From: Psychromonas ingrahamii 37
GTDB lineage: Bacteria > Pseudomonadota > Gammaproteobacteria > Enterobacterales > Psychromonadaceae
Length of the DNA stretch: 64,000 nt
Assembly: GCF_000015285.1 (NCBI RefSeq)
Contig: NC_008709.1
Location: 1,364,001-1,428,000 of the forward strand
Direction: 5' to 3'
Position numbers and translations under genes: made by a program. Each line of letters begins with the position of its first letter. The first letter of the stretch is position 1. The notes under the pieces were generated by a model. The model had not been told where the DNA came from. It did no database searches and saw nothing but the letters and a program-made list of their open reading frames with translations. Positions 17,472 through 26,940 of the stretch are shown piece by piece.

Positions 17472-19178
17472 TTAAAAAAAGGAAGGATCAACTTTTTTGG
17501 TTGTTTTATTGCCCACTTTATTATGGGCTAGGTCGATTTTATTTGGGGATTGTTTTTGTTGTGCTTTTAGTAACTCAATATGCTTAGGCAGTGAATAAGT
17601 TAGAAAGGTTGTTGTATCTGGCCATTTTCGTTGCACTACTAATTTAATGCCATCCTCTAATAACCATTGAAAACTTGCCTCGCCTTCCATAGGTTCACCT
17701 TCAGAGGTATCAGGTTCACCATATTTTTGTTTCACAGTCTCTTTAATACGAGTAATTAAATCAGGATCACTTCTGCCGATAAAAGTATAATGAGCGCTGG
17801 CAAAATAATCTTCACGTGTATAGGTTATTTCCAGCTGACTTGTTCCTTCAACGATAGCACCCGTAAAATACGTATCTGACCAATCGGCAGGGTTTTCAGA
17901 AATAACGGTTATCTGCTTATTTTTGATTTCTTTGGATAATATCTGTCTATTAGTACAGGCTATCCGCACTGAAAAAAGCTCTGTTGTGGCATTTTCTAAA
18001 CAAAATCTGTGTTTAGATAGTTTTTGATAGTTAACCTTAGCCCAAGTTTCAGGGGATTCTTGATATAATTTTAGCGCGTACTCAATATCTATGGGCACAC
18101 CTATACCCTGCTCATAATAAGCAGCTAACTGCGCGCTTGCGGACACATCCCCTAACTCTGAAGCCTTTTGATAGTAATCAAAGGCTTTAGATTTATCAAC
18201 GTTTATACCCTGTTCACCATTTTCATAAATAAGACCAAGATGATGATAAGCTTGGGGATGATTTTTGATTGCGGCTTGCTTGTACCAATTAATCGCAAGG
18301 CGAATGTTTTGCTCGACACCGCTGCCACCTTGATAAAGCTTGGCAAGTTTATATTGTGCAGCACTATCACCCTTATTTGCCGCGCTTTCGTACCATTTTA
18401 TCGCTTCTTTCAAATCGATTTTACCCGCTTTACCATTTTCGTAAAATTCACCCGATTTATAAGCTGCAGGCGCAAAATGTTTTGCTGCTGATGCTAAGTA
18501 TAAAGAGTGCGCACGTTGGTTATCCTGAACAACGCCACGGCCCAATTCATACAGTTGAGCAAGGTAAAAAGTTGCATTGGCACTGCCTTGTGAGGATGCC
18601 TCTTTATACCATTTTATGGCTGCCTGATAATCTTGTTTAACGCCTTTACCCGATTGGTAAATTTTCCCTAAATGGAGCTGTGCAGAGAGATGCCTTTGCG
18701 CAGCCGCTTTACTAAACCAAAGAAAACTTTGCAGATCATTTTGCAGTGCACCGTTACCATCTTGATAGTGTAAACCTAATTGAAATTGGGAATCTACATG
18801 ACCTTGATTAGCGGCTTTTAAATACCATACTACCGCGCTTTCAGGGTTTGCTATCGCTTCAGTACTATTGTCATAAATAGATGCCAGGACATATTGTGCT
18901 GCAACATTATTCTGGATTGCAGATTTTTTGTACCAATTGGCAGCTTGCTTGATATCTATTAAAACTCCTTGTCCACTTTCATACATCCAGCCTAAAGCAT
19001 ATTGCGCGGCAGGATCTCCCTGCTTTGCTAATTTTCTCCACAATGAAGCTGCACGCGTGTAGTCACCAGCCTGGGCGGCTTCATAGGCGTCATTAAAATT
19101 AGGGCGAGCGAAAGAATTCGAGCTTAATAAGACCGTACTAAGAAGTGCAATGGCTGCTAACTTAAACAGTGTAATAAT
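17472..19178 (-). CDS. Sel1-repeat exported protein, start codon damaged or unusual
   Basis: The protein consists of about nine Sel1/TPR-like repeats of roughly 36 residues (pattern AAQYxLGxxYxxGxGVxxDxxxAxxWYxKAA), followed by a C-terminal domain of about 200 residues with no recognised family. The frame is open well upstream of a TTG at 19043. From 19178 it encodes a signal peptide, ITLFKLAAIALLSTVLLSSN then SFA before RPNF, joined smoothly to the first repeat. No in-frame ATG exists; the only ATG (19182-19180) is one base out of frame. So translation starts at a rare codon such as ATT, or a one-base insertion has broken the start. The IS30 remnant ends 80 bases upstream. Export to the periplasm is inferred from the signal peptide. 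Confidence 0.7.
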   Translation of the reverse strand: MITLFKLAAIALLSTVLLSSNSFARPNFNDAYEAAQAGDYTRAASLWRKLAKQGDPAAQYALGWMYESGQGVLIDIKQAANWYKKSAIQNNVAAQYVLASIYDNSTEAIANPESAVVWYLKAANQGHVDSQFQLGLHYQDGNGALQNDLQSFLWFSKAAAQRHLSAQLHLGKIYQSGKGVKQDYQAAIKWYKEASSQGSANATFYLAQLYELGRGVVQDNQRAHSLYLASAAKHFAPAAYKSGEFYENGKAGKIDLKEAIKWYESAANKGDSAAQYKLAKLYQGGSGVEQNIRLAINWYKQAAIKNHPQAYHHLGLIYENGEQGINVDKSKAFDYYQKASELGDVSASAQLAAYYEQGIGVPIDIEYALKLYQESPETWAKVNYQKLSKHRFCLENATTELFSVRIACTNRQILSKEIKNKQITVISENPADWSDTYFTGAIVEGTSQLEITYTREDYFASAHYTFIGRSDPDLITRIKETVKQKYGEPDTSEGEPMEGEASFQWLLEDGIKLVVQRKWPDTTTFLTYSLPKHIELLKAQQKQSPNKIDLAHNKVGNKTTKKVDPSFF

Positions 19179-19257
19179 CCATTAAATTTAAATCCATGAG
19201 CATTAGTTTGACTTGCCTATAGCGTTTATTTAGTCAGTGCTAAGTAATAAGGTGGCA

Positions 19258-20345
19258 GATTCAACTTTGAAGTGCATAACCACTAAGCGGCTATAGCCAC
19301 TCTATGTTCAGCCATTAATTTGGCTGGCGTTTTGTAATTTATTTTTTTCTTGGTCTATCATTGAGTTTGACTATTACATCTTGAACTTCTGATTGCGATA
19401 CTTTTTTGAAGTCTGTTGATTTCGGCCAATATTGTCGTAATAGACCATTGGTGTTTTCATTCAATCCTCGTTGCCACGAACAATAAGGATCTGCAAAATA
19501 CACATCACATTTCAAACTCTCAGTCATTTCTTCATGATAAGCAAATTCTTTACCATTATCCGCAGTGATCGTTATTACGGAATCTTCAAACGGTTTTAAC
19601 AAAGCAATGGTGGCTGCTGTGACTGTTTTCGCTGATTTGTCATCTACACGTGTCGACACCGTAAAGCTAGTTTTCCGCTCTACAATAGTGACCAACGCGC
19701 CACTGTGTCCTTTGCCAATAACCAGGTCGATTTCCCAATCACCCATTCTGCTTTTATCATCAACAACTTGTGGGCGCTCATCAATACTTATGCGGTTCTT
19801 TATAAACCCTCTACCTGCTTGCTTATCTTTATTGCGTGTTTGGTAAATTTTTCCTTTCCTACGTAATTTTTTGAATAAGTTACCGCCACTTTTTTTATCT
19901 GACCAAACATGCTGATAAATGGTTTCATGGCTAATATTGATGCTTTGTTGCTCTCTAAGCCTGCCTGATATCTGCTCTGGACTCCATTTTTCTTTAATTC
20001 TGGAGTCAATTAACTCAATGAGACTTGTTGTCATTTTAATGGCTTTACAAGCGGCTAATCGACGCTTATCTGATGATATTTGAGCTTGCTGAATACGATA
20101 ACCACGCTTACCTGTATTACGGGACAACTCCCTGCTAATCGTTGATTGGCTAACACTTAGTTACTTTGCTATTTTATTTTGACTCAAACCTGTTTTCTTT
20201 AAGGCATAAATCTGGCATCGTTGTTCGTAGGTCAGTTGGTTATATGTTTTCATTGTTGCATCTCTTGCCGGAGAAAAAGCGATTAGCATATAGTCAGCTG
20301 ACCGTTTTTTCTACCTATTCAAGTTATGCACTTATTATTTGAATC
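19258..20345 (-). mobile_element. IS30-family insertion sequence, decayed
   Basis: The element has imperfect terminal inverted repeats at 19258-19280 and 20323-20345, both reading GATTCAA inward and sharing AAGTGCATAAC. It carries a single transposase frame whose corrected stop lies 3 bases from the left end. A target duplication could not be recognised. With two lesions in the transposase, the copy is expected to be immobile unless helped in trans. Confidence 0.85.
19283..20253 (-). pseudogene. IS30-family transposase, interrupted
   Basis: The gene starts at ATG 20253 (MKTYNQLTYEQRCQIYALKK) with the N-terminal helix-turn-helix. It is interrupted by a TAA at 20163-20161, exactly in IAK-stop-LSVSQSTISREL, where the family has a sense codon. 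The catalytic DDE core follows (GDWEIDLVIG, ITADNGKEFAYH, and RGLNENTNGLLRQYWPK). Near the end a run of seven A bases puts the frame into a stop after NDRPRKK. One extra A would restore INYKTPAKLMAEH and a stop at 19283. The piece 19339-20127 alone is still open but lacks both ends. Confidence 0.9.
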
Positions 20346-20944
20346 GAAGGGTTAATATATATATTTTAATTATTTTTTATTATATAGGGAGTTATCATCT
20401 GTGATCGCTATAATTTTTCAGAAATATTAATTATTTGTGAAAGGTATCACTGTTAATTACTTTACTTATCATGTTTTTAGTATTATTAGACTTGACTAAT
20501 TAAACTAATTAAACTAATTAAACTAATTAAACTAATTAAAGAGCTTAGTTTCGATGAAATAGAGGTTGAAAATTTGCAAAAATATGATGCAGTGAATACT
20601 ACCAAACGACAAAAATAGTTAATCTAGCCAACGGCTAAGATTTATTACAATATATTTAATAATCTAGCTTAATGTAACCGCCAGTGTATTCCGGTTTAAG
20701 TATGCGTATTTTAATTGATAAGCTTATTTTAAAACAATATATTGAATTAGAAGTTAATTATCTGAACTGACATTTTTTGGGACTGGTTATTGACTGCGGC
20801 ATTATTTTTCAGATCAACATGGTAAGGATAGGGCATCTGCTGTTGATGAAAAGTCATATTACTGAAGGGGAGAGACCCATAAGTTGGTGAAAATTATCCT
20901 GTCAACTTTGAGTCAAAATAGGTGCTTTATCACTATTAATGAGG
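20346..20944. other. 599-base AT-rich gap between IS30 remnant and yfaE
   Basis: This stretch contains a five-fold 9-base tandem repeat (listed separately) running into a short open stretch that ends at TAG 20616-20618 (from GAG at 20541: ELSFDEIEVENLQKYDAVNT and a few more). No start codon or ribosome site precedes it. Otherwise nothing is recognisable. It lies downstream of the yfaE stop, and no clear terminator was seen. Confidence 0.55.
20495..20539 (+). repeat. five perfect tandem copies of ACTAATTAA
   Basis: The array is exact over 45 bases. In one plus-strand frame it reads as repeated Leu-Ile-Lys and continues open for 25 codons after it. It could be a slippage array inside a former gene. 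Confidence 0.9.
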
Positions 20945-21196
20945 TTAATAGGTTTCCAGGATAATATCCTGCTGGGATTTTGTGCAGCAGGTTAACACTT
21001 CGCCATCACGAAGATAGGCCATTGGGTAGTTTATATAGTCAACTTTGCCGCCAATTAATCTGCAGCGGCAAACACCACAATGGCCATCACGGCAATGATA
21101 TTCCTGATGAATTGCTTGAGCTTCCAAATTCTCAAGCAATGTTTTTTTGGTATCGAGTGGATATTCAATCCCGTTAACGGTTATTTTTTTACTCAT
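20945..21196 (-). CDS. yfaE: 2Fe-2S ferredoxin maintaining the NrdB radical cofactor
   Basis: The 83-residue plant-type ferredoxin has the cluster cysteines in CRDGHCGVC and a fourth in VLTCCT. In E. coli, YfaE keeps the diferric-tyrosyl radical of NrdB reduced and active. Its stop-to-start spacing of 9 bases after nrdB on the same strand is the classical nrdB-yfaE operon order. The length and the short N-terminal KKITVNGIEYPL strand match the family. Confidence 0.95.
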   Translation of the reverse strand: MSKKITVNGIEYPLDTKKTLLENLEAQAIHQEYHCRDGHCGVCRCRLIGGKVDYINYPMAYLRDGEVLTCCTKSQQDIILETY

Positions 21197-21205
21197 AATG
21201 GCTGT

Positions 21206-22351
21206 TTATAACTCAAAGGTACTGAGATCTTCACTGTCAACTTTACTGTCAATTTGCCCTACCAGATAGGAACTGATTTCTGTCTCTTGCGGAGCAACCT
21301 GTACGTTATCACTTACCAGCCAATTATTAATCCATGGAATTGGGTTACTCTTAACTTCAAACTCAGGGGCATAACCAATTGCCTGCATACGCAGATTTGC
21401 AATATATTCAACATATTGGGACAATATTTGTTCATTTAGGCCAATCATTGATCCGTCTTTAAACAGGTACTTAGCCCAATCTTTTTCTTGCTGAGCCGCT
21501 TGTAAAAATATTTCCCGCCCTTCAGCAAAACATTCAATAGCAATCTCAGCCATTTCAGGATCATCTTTTCCATCAGCCCAAAGGTTTAAAATTTGTTGCG
21601 TCGAATTGAGGTGAAGGGCTTCGTCCCGCGCAATTAATTTTATTATTTTTGCATTGCCTTCTAATAGATCACGTTCGGCAAAGGCAAATGAACAAGCAAA
21701 AGAAACATAAAAACGAATGGCTTCTAACGCATTAACAGAGCAGATACAAAGGTAAAGTTTTTTCTTAATGGCGCGCAGGTTTAATTTTTCAACTTGATTT
21801 TCCAGATTGATATAATCAATGTCAGTTTGTTCCAATCCGTGCAGTTGCATAAACTGCGTAGCATGGATTAAAGCATCATAATAACCGGAAATATCCGTCG
21901 CGCGCTTTTGAATTTCTACGTTAGTGACGATATCTTCAAAAATTTCAGCCGGTTCAGTAAATAGATTACGTAAAATATGGGTGTAACTGCGACTGTGAAT
22001 TGTTTCAGAAAATGACCATGTCTCAATCCAAGTTTCAAGTTCTGGTAATGAAACAATAGGTAGTAGCGCAATGTTCGGGCTACGACCCTGAATTGAATCT
22101 AATAATGTTTGGTATTTTAGATTGGAGATGAAAATATGCTGCTCATGATCTGGTAAGTTTAAAAAATCGATACGGTCACGGCTTACATCAATCTCCTCTG
22201 GTCGCCAGAAAAACGATAACTGCTTTTCAATTAACATTTCAAATACAGCAAAGCGTTGTTGGTCATAACGCGCTACATTGACCGGATTGCCAAAGAACAT
22301 GGGTTCCTTCATTGCATCATTAGGAATTGTCGAGAAAGTTGTATAAGCCAT
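21206..22351 (-). CDS. nrdB: class Ia ribonucleotide reductase beta subunit
   Basis: NrdB carries the diiron-tyrosyl radical cofactor that drives nucleotide reduction in NrdA. The 381-residue protein has the metal ligands in the D85 region, E116 and H119 ([11 protein letters not shown]) and a second DEALH set. The radical tyrosine is Y123. In relatives nrdB directly follows nrdA; here about 4.9 kb with two opposite-strand genes lies between, and nrdB has its own upstream region with NrdR boxes and a hairpin (22445-22475) in the expected leader. yfaE follows after 9 bases. Confidence 0.97.
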   Translation of the reverse strand: MAYTTFSTIPNDAMKEPMFFGNPVNVARYDQQRFAVFEMLIEKQLSFFWRPEEIDVSRDRIDFLNLPDHEQHIFISNLKYQTLLDSIQGRSPNIALLPIVSLPELETWIETWSFSETIHSRSYTHILRNLFTEPAEIFEDIVTNVEIQKRATDISGYYDALIHATQFMQLHGLEQTDIDYINLENQVEKLNLRAIKKKLYLCICSVNALEAIRFYVSFACSFAFAERDLLEGNAKIIKLIARDEALHLNSTQQILNLWADGKDDPEMAEIAIECFAEGREIFLQAAQQEKDWAKYLFKDGSMIGLNEQILSQYVEYIANLRMQAIGYAPEFEVKSNPIPWINNWLVSDNVQVAPQETEISSYLVGQIDSKVDSEDLSTFEL

Positions 22352-22621
22352 AGAATGCTCCAGATGAACGTTTAAATTATGAATAAAGAGTCTAAAATTT
22401 TATTGTTGTTAGCGAGGCTAAGCAAGTTTAATTATAATCAATAGAATGCTCAGCTTATAATATTAAGCGAGCATTTCTTTTGTCGTCATAGTTGATTATA
22501 TTTTGTTATGTGCTGAAAAATGTGTATCACTGAGAGGGGGGGATAAAACCCTTTACTTTTAAGCTATTCATCTTTTTCATACCTATTAACACCTTACTAA
22601 CTGTCTACAAGCTAAATTATA

Positions 22622-22669
22622 TCACTTGAATTAGTGTGTTGGAATTAATTTTGACACAAGATATAGTGT
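22622..22669 (-). promoter_or_regulatory. tandem NrdR boxes upstream of nrdB
   Basis: TCACTTGAATTAGTGT (22622-22637) and ACACAAGATATAGTGT (22654-22669) both resemble the NrdR consensus ACACWATATATWGTGT, and their starts are exactly 32 bases apart, three helical turns, as known for paired NrdR boxes. They lie about 270-320 bases before the nrdB start. The 695-base gap 22352-23046 also holds a 31-base hairpin at 22445-22475 and, on its other half, the region upstream of the lipoprotein gene. Confidence 0.7.
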
Positions 22670-22813
22670 TTTATTTGTTAAGTATACAAACTTTCATGAG
22701 ACCTTATTATATTCAATTACTTAACATATTAAATCATCTTTTGATCTAAATGCTGATTTTTTTATTTACATTTTGAGCCTATTTGTAATGTGGAAAAGAT
22801 GATTAAGGGGAAC

Positions 22814-22879
22814 ATGAATTCACTTAATAAACTGGCGCTGAGGCTAAAAAAGGAATGTTTGCACAATAAGTTAAAGTAG
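22814..22879 (+). CDS. possible 21-residue peptide ORF
   Basis: An ATG at 22814 follows AAGGGGAAC, an excellent Shine-Dalgarno. The frame encodes MNSLNKLALRLKKECLHNKL and one more residue before TAG. It is short and basic, and lies 170 bases before the binding-lipoprotein gene on the same strand. Only the ribosome site supports it. Confidence 0.25.
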   Translation: MNSLNKLALRLKKECLHNKLK

Positions 22880-23052
22880 CCTAGGCCAGTACGGTGCTTT
22901 CGCTCATATAAAATAAATTTTATTACAATAGACCTGATCTATTTTTGTGAAATAAGCTGTTCGTAATATCGCTCTTCTGATATATAGTATATTGATTCTA
23001 TTACTTATTAAAATCAATGTCATTTTATTATCAACCTTGAGGTGCTGTGGTT

Positions 23053-24057
23053 ATGACTCCTACTATCAGAATATTTACTTCCGCTTTATTTGTTCAATTT
23101 ACAGGCATTATACTGCTTACGCTCTTTATGGTGGGCTGCGGTGAAGACGCCGCACCGAAATTCTCAGTAGAATTAAAAAGCAAAGTGATACAGAACGAAC
23201 CACAAGATAAACACACTATTGCGCTGGTGATGAAAACACTCACCAATCCTTTTTTTAAAGAGATGGAACGGGGGGCTCGTCGGGCAGAAAAAGATTTAGG
23301 GATTAACTTATTGGTCAAAACTGCTGCACAAGAGACGTCCATACAGCAACAAATTGGCATCGTTGCTGACCTTATTGAGCTCAAGGTAGATGCACTAGTG
23401 ATTGCCCCGGGTGATTCTGTTGAGCTTATTCCAATTTTAAAGCACGCTCAAGATAAGGGTATTATTGTGATTAATATCGATAATCTTCTGGATCAAGAAT
23501 ACTCAAAAAAAGTGGGTCTGCTAAATGTTCCTTTTATCAGCGTTGACAATGAACTGGCAGCCTACAAGTCAACCAAAGTGCTAACTGAAAAATTAACTCA
23601 ACCAACAGAAGTGGCTATTATAGAAGGGATACGTGGTGCATTAAATGCTGAGCTTCGAAAAAACGGCGCTATCCGAGCATTTTCTGAAAGTAAATTTGCA
23701 ACCCTCGTTGCAACAGAAAGTGCCAATTGGAAAATTGATGAAGCCTTTGAACTGGCTGCAAAACTCTATAACAAAAACCCCAATATCGGCGCTATATTTT
23801 GCGCTAATGATATGATGGCATTGGGGGTTATTGAATACCTTCAATCGACGGGAAAAGATAATGTGCAGGTAGTGGCTTTTGATGCTATCCCCCAAGCCCT
23901 GAACGCGGTTCAATCAGGTGTGCTTCTCGCGACAGTAGATCAGGACGCGGCAGAGCAGGGCTATCAAGGTATTTTATCTGCCAACAACATTCTATCCGGC
24001 AAAAAAACACCCCTCAAGATTACCATTGAAGCCAAAATTATCACTAAACTAGAATAA
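23053..24057 (+). CDS. periplasmic-binding-protein-like lipoprotein (RbsB/LuxP-type fold)
   Basis: The 334-residue protein has a lipoprotein signal peptide ending LFMVGC with Cys29 as the lipid site. Two Rossmann-like lobes of the Peripla_BP_4 sugar-binding class follow (ALVMKTLTNPFFKEMERGA, LVIAPGDS, AIFCANDMMALGV, VVAFDAIPQALNAV, TVDQDAAEQGYQG). Such proteins bind ribose-like sugars or, in LuxP/LsrB, autoinducer-2. The ATG at 23053 has TGAGGTG 8-9 bases upstream; a GTG at 23047 is worse placed. No ABC permease or ATPase is near, and the stop is 18 bases before a membrane GGDEF-EAL gene, so a sensory rather than a transport role is inferred. The ligand is unknown. Confidence 0.88.
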   Translation: MTPTIRIFTSALFVQFTGIILLTLFMVGCGEDAAPKFSVELKSKVIQNEPQDKHTIALVMKTLTNPFFKEMERGARRAEKDLGINLLVKTAAQETSIQQQIGIVADLIELKVDALVIAPGDSVELIPILKHAQDKGIIVINIDNLLDQEYSKKVGLLNVPFISVDNELAAYKSTKVLTEKLTQPTEVAIIEGIRGALNAELRKNGAIRAFSESKFATLVATESANWKIDEAFELAAKLYNKNPNIGAIFCANDMMALGVIEYLQSTGKDNVQVVAFDAIPQALNAVQSGVLLATVDQDAAEQGYQGILSANNILSGKKTPLKITIEAKIITKLE

Positions 24058-24075
24058 TAGTTGCTCGAGGTGGTT

Positions 24076-26940
24076 ATGAATATCAGTTACAAAAAAATAT
24101 TTCCAAAATATATCGGTTTTCTGTTGATCGTTAGCGTGATCCCTCTGTTAGCCGTCGGGATTATTTCATATCATAATGCCAGCCAAGCAATCCAGGATGC
24201 CGCAAGACGATTCTCAACTGAGTTACTTAATCATAAAATTGAATTGTTGGAATCAAAATTAGATCAAGTTGAAAGTTTAATTGTTAATATATCCAGTGTA
24301 GAAGCGATAACCAATGCACTTGATGATGAATTCTCTGAGTCGAATACCTACACTGATCTCGCCACACAGGCCAAAATCGGCTACATACTAAATGGTTACT
24401 TAAGCCTTCAAGGGTTAGTTTCAATCGATATTTTCACTTCTGGTGGCACACAATACCATGTTGGCGACAGCTTAAATGTAGGAGAAAATAGAAACGACAT
24501 TAGAGAGCTGATTTGGCAAGAAACACTTGCTAGTCCGAAACAGATATATTGGTCAGGAATATTACCTAACGTTAATAAATCATCAAGCCATAAAATGGTG
24601 TTAGGCGCAGCAAAGATAATTAAAAAGATTGATCATATCTCATTGAAGACTCGACCTATTGCATTGATATTAGTCAGCATTAATATAGAAAATTTAAATG
24701 AAAGCATTACGGATAAAGAGAGCGATGGGGGCGTTAGCGCCTATCTTATCGATCAACGAGATAATATAGCTTATAGCCATAAAAAGAATGAGATAGGCCA
24801 ATCTGTAAAAGAGCTCTTTCCTTTTGCTGTCGCTAAGCAGCAGCGTTTGAACAGCTATACCTGGAATGGAAACGACTACTTTATTCAAAGCCGTGCAATC
24901 ACTAAGTATAATTGGCAAATTTTCAGCCTGATTCCTCAAAAAAATCTGCGCCGGGATATAAATAGAATAGGGGTTATTACCTTCTACCTTGTATTCGCGG
25001 GAATATTATTGACCTGTATTGCTGGTTGGTATTTTTCTCATAATATTGTACAGCCTATCAAAGATGTTATTACCGCCTACAAGGGCCTGCAAAATAAGAC
25101 GCTTAAACAGACAAAGAGACTTCCTGTAAGAAGTGATGATGAAGTGGGTGAATTGGTAAAATGGTTCAATACCTCTTTGGATAATCTGGAGGCGCGTGAG
25201 TTATACGAAAATGCGCTTAGGGAAAGTGAAGAGCGATATGCATTAGTTGCCAATGCTACAAATGAAGGCTTATGGGACTGGAATATCACAAAAAATGAGA
25301 TGTATTTTTCACCCCGGTTTTTTGCTCTTCTTGGAAAAAATGTAGATGAGAATAGTTCCTTAAATACTATCGAAGACTGGTATAAGCTAATTCATCCAAA
25401 GGATATTATTTTGGTAAAATCAGCAATAAATGATTGTTTGAATGGTAAAACAGCCCATTTCCAATGCGAGTACAGATTATTACATCATGATGGCCGTTAT
25501 CGTTGGATTCTTTCAAGGGGACTTGCCATTTGGGATAGTTCTGGTGAGGCAATACGAATGGCCGCTAGTCACAGTGATATTAGCGATCAGAGAGATGCAA
25601 AAGACAAATTAAGATATGATGCCTTTCACGATAGTCTTACGGGTCTTTATAATAGATCTTGGTTCGTAAGTTATTTACAGGAATTATTAAGTGGCCACTC
25701 AAGAAACAAAAATTTAAATTTTGCCGTCCTATTTTTAGATTTGGACCAATTCAAGCTAGTCAATGACACTCTCGGTCATGCTGCTGGTGACAAGTTACTC
25801 ATTTATGTTGCTGAGCGCTTAAAAAAATGTCTCCGTGAGACCGATATGCTTGCACGTTTTGGTGGGGATGAATTTGTTATTTTGCTTAAAAGTGATGAAA
25901 ATTATCGTTTTATACAAATTGCTGAGCGAATTATTGAACAACTTTCCTTATCGTTCTCAATAAATAATAACTATATCCACACAGGTGCAAGTATTGGTAT
26001 CACGCTACTTGAGACAGGGTATCAGGATGCTTACGAAATGCTAAGGGATGCCGATATCGCAATGTATCGAGCTAAGCTCAATGGTAAAAATTGCCACATT
26101 GTTTTTGATGAAGAGATGCGTTCTCAACTGCTTAAGCAAGTTGACACCGAAAAATTGCTGCGACAAGCCATCGAAAACGATGAATTGACACTCTATTATC
26201 AGCCTATTATCTCATTGTCTGATGGGAGACTTACTGGTTTTGAAGCGCTATTAAGATGGAACAATCCAATACTTGGCAATGTTAGCCCTGATGTTTTTAT
26301 TCCGTTAGCTGAAGCTAACGGTACTATTATTCAGTTGGGCCAGTGGGTCTTTGAATCCGCATTTATTCAATTGAAAGCGTGGAAAGAAGAGTTTACAGGC
26401 TTTGATAACTTAGTCTTGTCGATTAATATGTCACCCGTACAGTTTCTCGATAAACTATTTTTGAAAAATTTTCCTAAACTAATGGATACCTACAATATTA
26501 AAGGCTCAGAGATAGCCATTGAGATTACAGAAACCGCAATCATTCACAAAAAAGCATTAGCAATCAAAGTTATAAATGATTTTAAAAAGTACGGTATTCA
26601 CATTCATTTGGATGATTTCGGAACAGGCTACTCCTCTATTAGCCACTTGGTTGGGTTTCAAATAGATCTTATAAAAATTGATCGTTCGTTTATTGAGCTG
26701 CTCGGTGTAAATTCGAAGGAAGATAAGCTCGTTCAAGCAATCATTAATTTTGCTCATAACCTTGGTATTAAATGCACCGCAGAGGGAATAGAAGAAGCAG
26801 CCCAACAAAGATTATTAAGTATCGCAAACTGTGATTACGCTCAGGGTTACTTTATAGCGAAGCCTGCACCAGCCAGTCAATTAACGGAATTTATACGCGA
26901 GCATTTATCTAGATCTAAAGGTTTGCTACCCCCTGAATAA
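24076..26940 (+). CDS. membrane GGDEF-EAL protein with periplasmic sensor, HAMP and PAS domains
   Basis: The 954-residue protein has a first membrane helix at about 10-28 and a roughly 270-residue periplasmic region, probably a double Cache fold. A second helix lies at about 299-320, then HAMP (to about 375), PAS (about 383-505), GGDEF (from 516, with an intact RFGGDEF whose GGDEF is near residue 597) and EAL (EAL near 723, with DDFGTGYSS). Both catalytic signatures look complete, so it may make and degrade cyclic di-GMP. The ATG at 24076 is preceded by CGAGGTGG, much like the neighbour's site. Coupling to the lipoprotein upstream recalls NspS-MbaA and LuxP-LuxQ in logic. Confidence 0.92.
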   Translation: MNISYKKIFPKYIGFLLIVSVIPLLAVGIISYHNASQAIQDAARRFSTELLNHKIELLESKLDQVESLIVNISSVEAITNALDDEFSESNTYTDLATQAKIGYILNGYLSLQGLVSIDIFTSGGTQYHVGDSLNVGENRNDIRELIWQETLASPKQIYWSGILPNVNKSSSHKMVLGAAKIIKKIDHISLKTRPIALILVSINIENLNESITDKESDGGVSAYLIDQRDNIAYSHKKNEIGQSVKELFPFAVAKQQRLNSYTWNGNDYFIQSRAITKYNWQIFSLIPQKNLRRDINRIGVITFYLVFAGILLTCIAGWYFSHNIVQPIKDVITAYKGLQNKTLKQTKRLPVRSDDEVGELVKWFNTSLDNLEARELYENALRESEERYALVANATNEGLWDWNITKNEMYFSPRFFALLGKNVDENSSLNTIEDWYKLIHPKDIILVKSAINDCLNGKTAHFQCEYRLLHHDGRYRWILSRGLAIWDSSGEAIRMAASHSDISDQRDAKDKLRYDAFHDSLTGLYNRSWFVSYLQELLSGHSRNKNLNFAVLFLDLDQFKLVNDTLGHAAGDKLLIYVAERLKKCLRETDMLARFGGDEFVILLKSDENYRFIQIAERIIEQLSLSFSINNNYIHTGASIGITLLETGYQDAYEMLRDADIAMYRAKLNGKNCHIVFDEEMRSQLLKQVDTEKLLRQAIENDELTLYYQPIISLSDGRLTGFEALLRWNNPILGNVSPDVFIPLAEANGTIIQLGQWVFESAFIQLKAWKEEFTGFDNLVLSINMSPVQFLDKLFLKNFPKLMDTYNIKGSEIAIEITETAIIHKKALAIKVINDFKKYGIHIHLDDFGTGYSSISHLVGFQIDLIKIDRSFIELLGVNSKEDKLVQAIINFAHNLGIKCTAEGIEEAAQQRLLSIANCDYAQGYFIAKPAPASQLTEFIREHLSRSKGLLPPE

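Noticed and set aside
19335-19352. Programmed -1 frameshift at the A7 run of the IS30 transposase
   Set aside because: The same gene also has an early nonsense codon, so decay is the simpler reading; IS30 transposases are not known to use this device at the C-terminus.
20495-20539. Tandem array considered as CRISPR
   Set aside because: Repeat units of 9 bases are directly adjacent with no spacers, so it is a simple tandem repeat.
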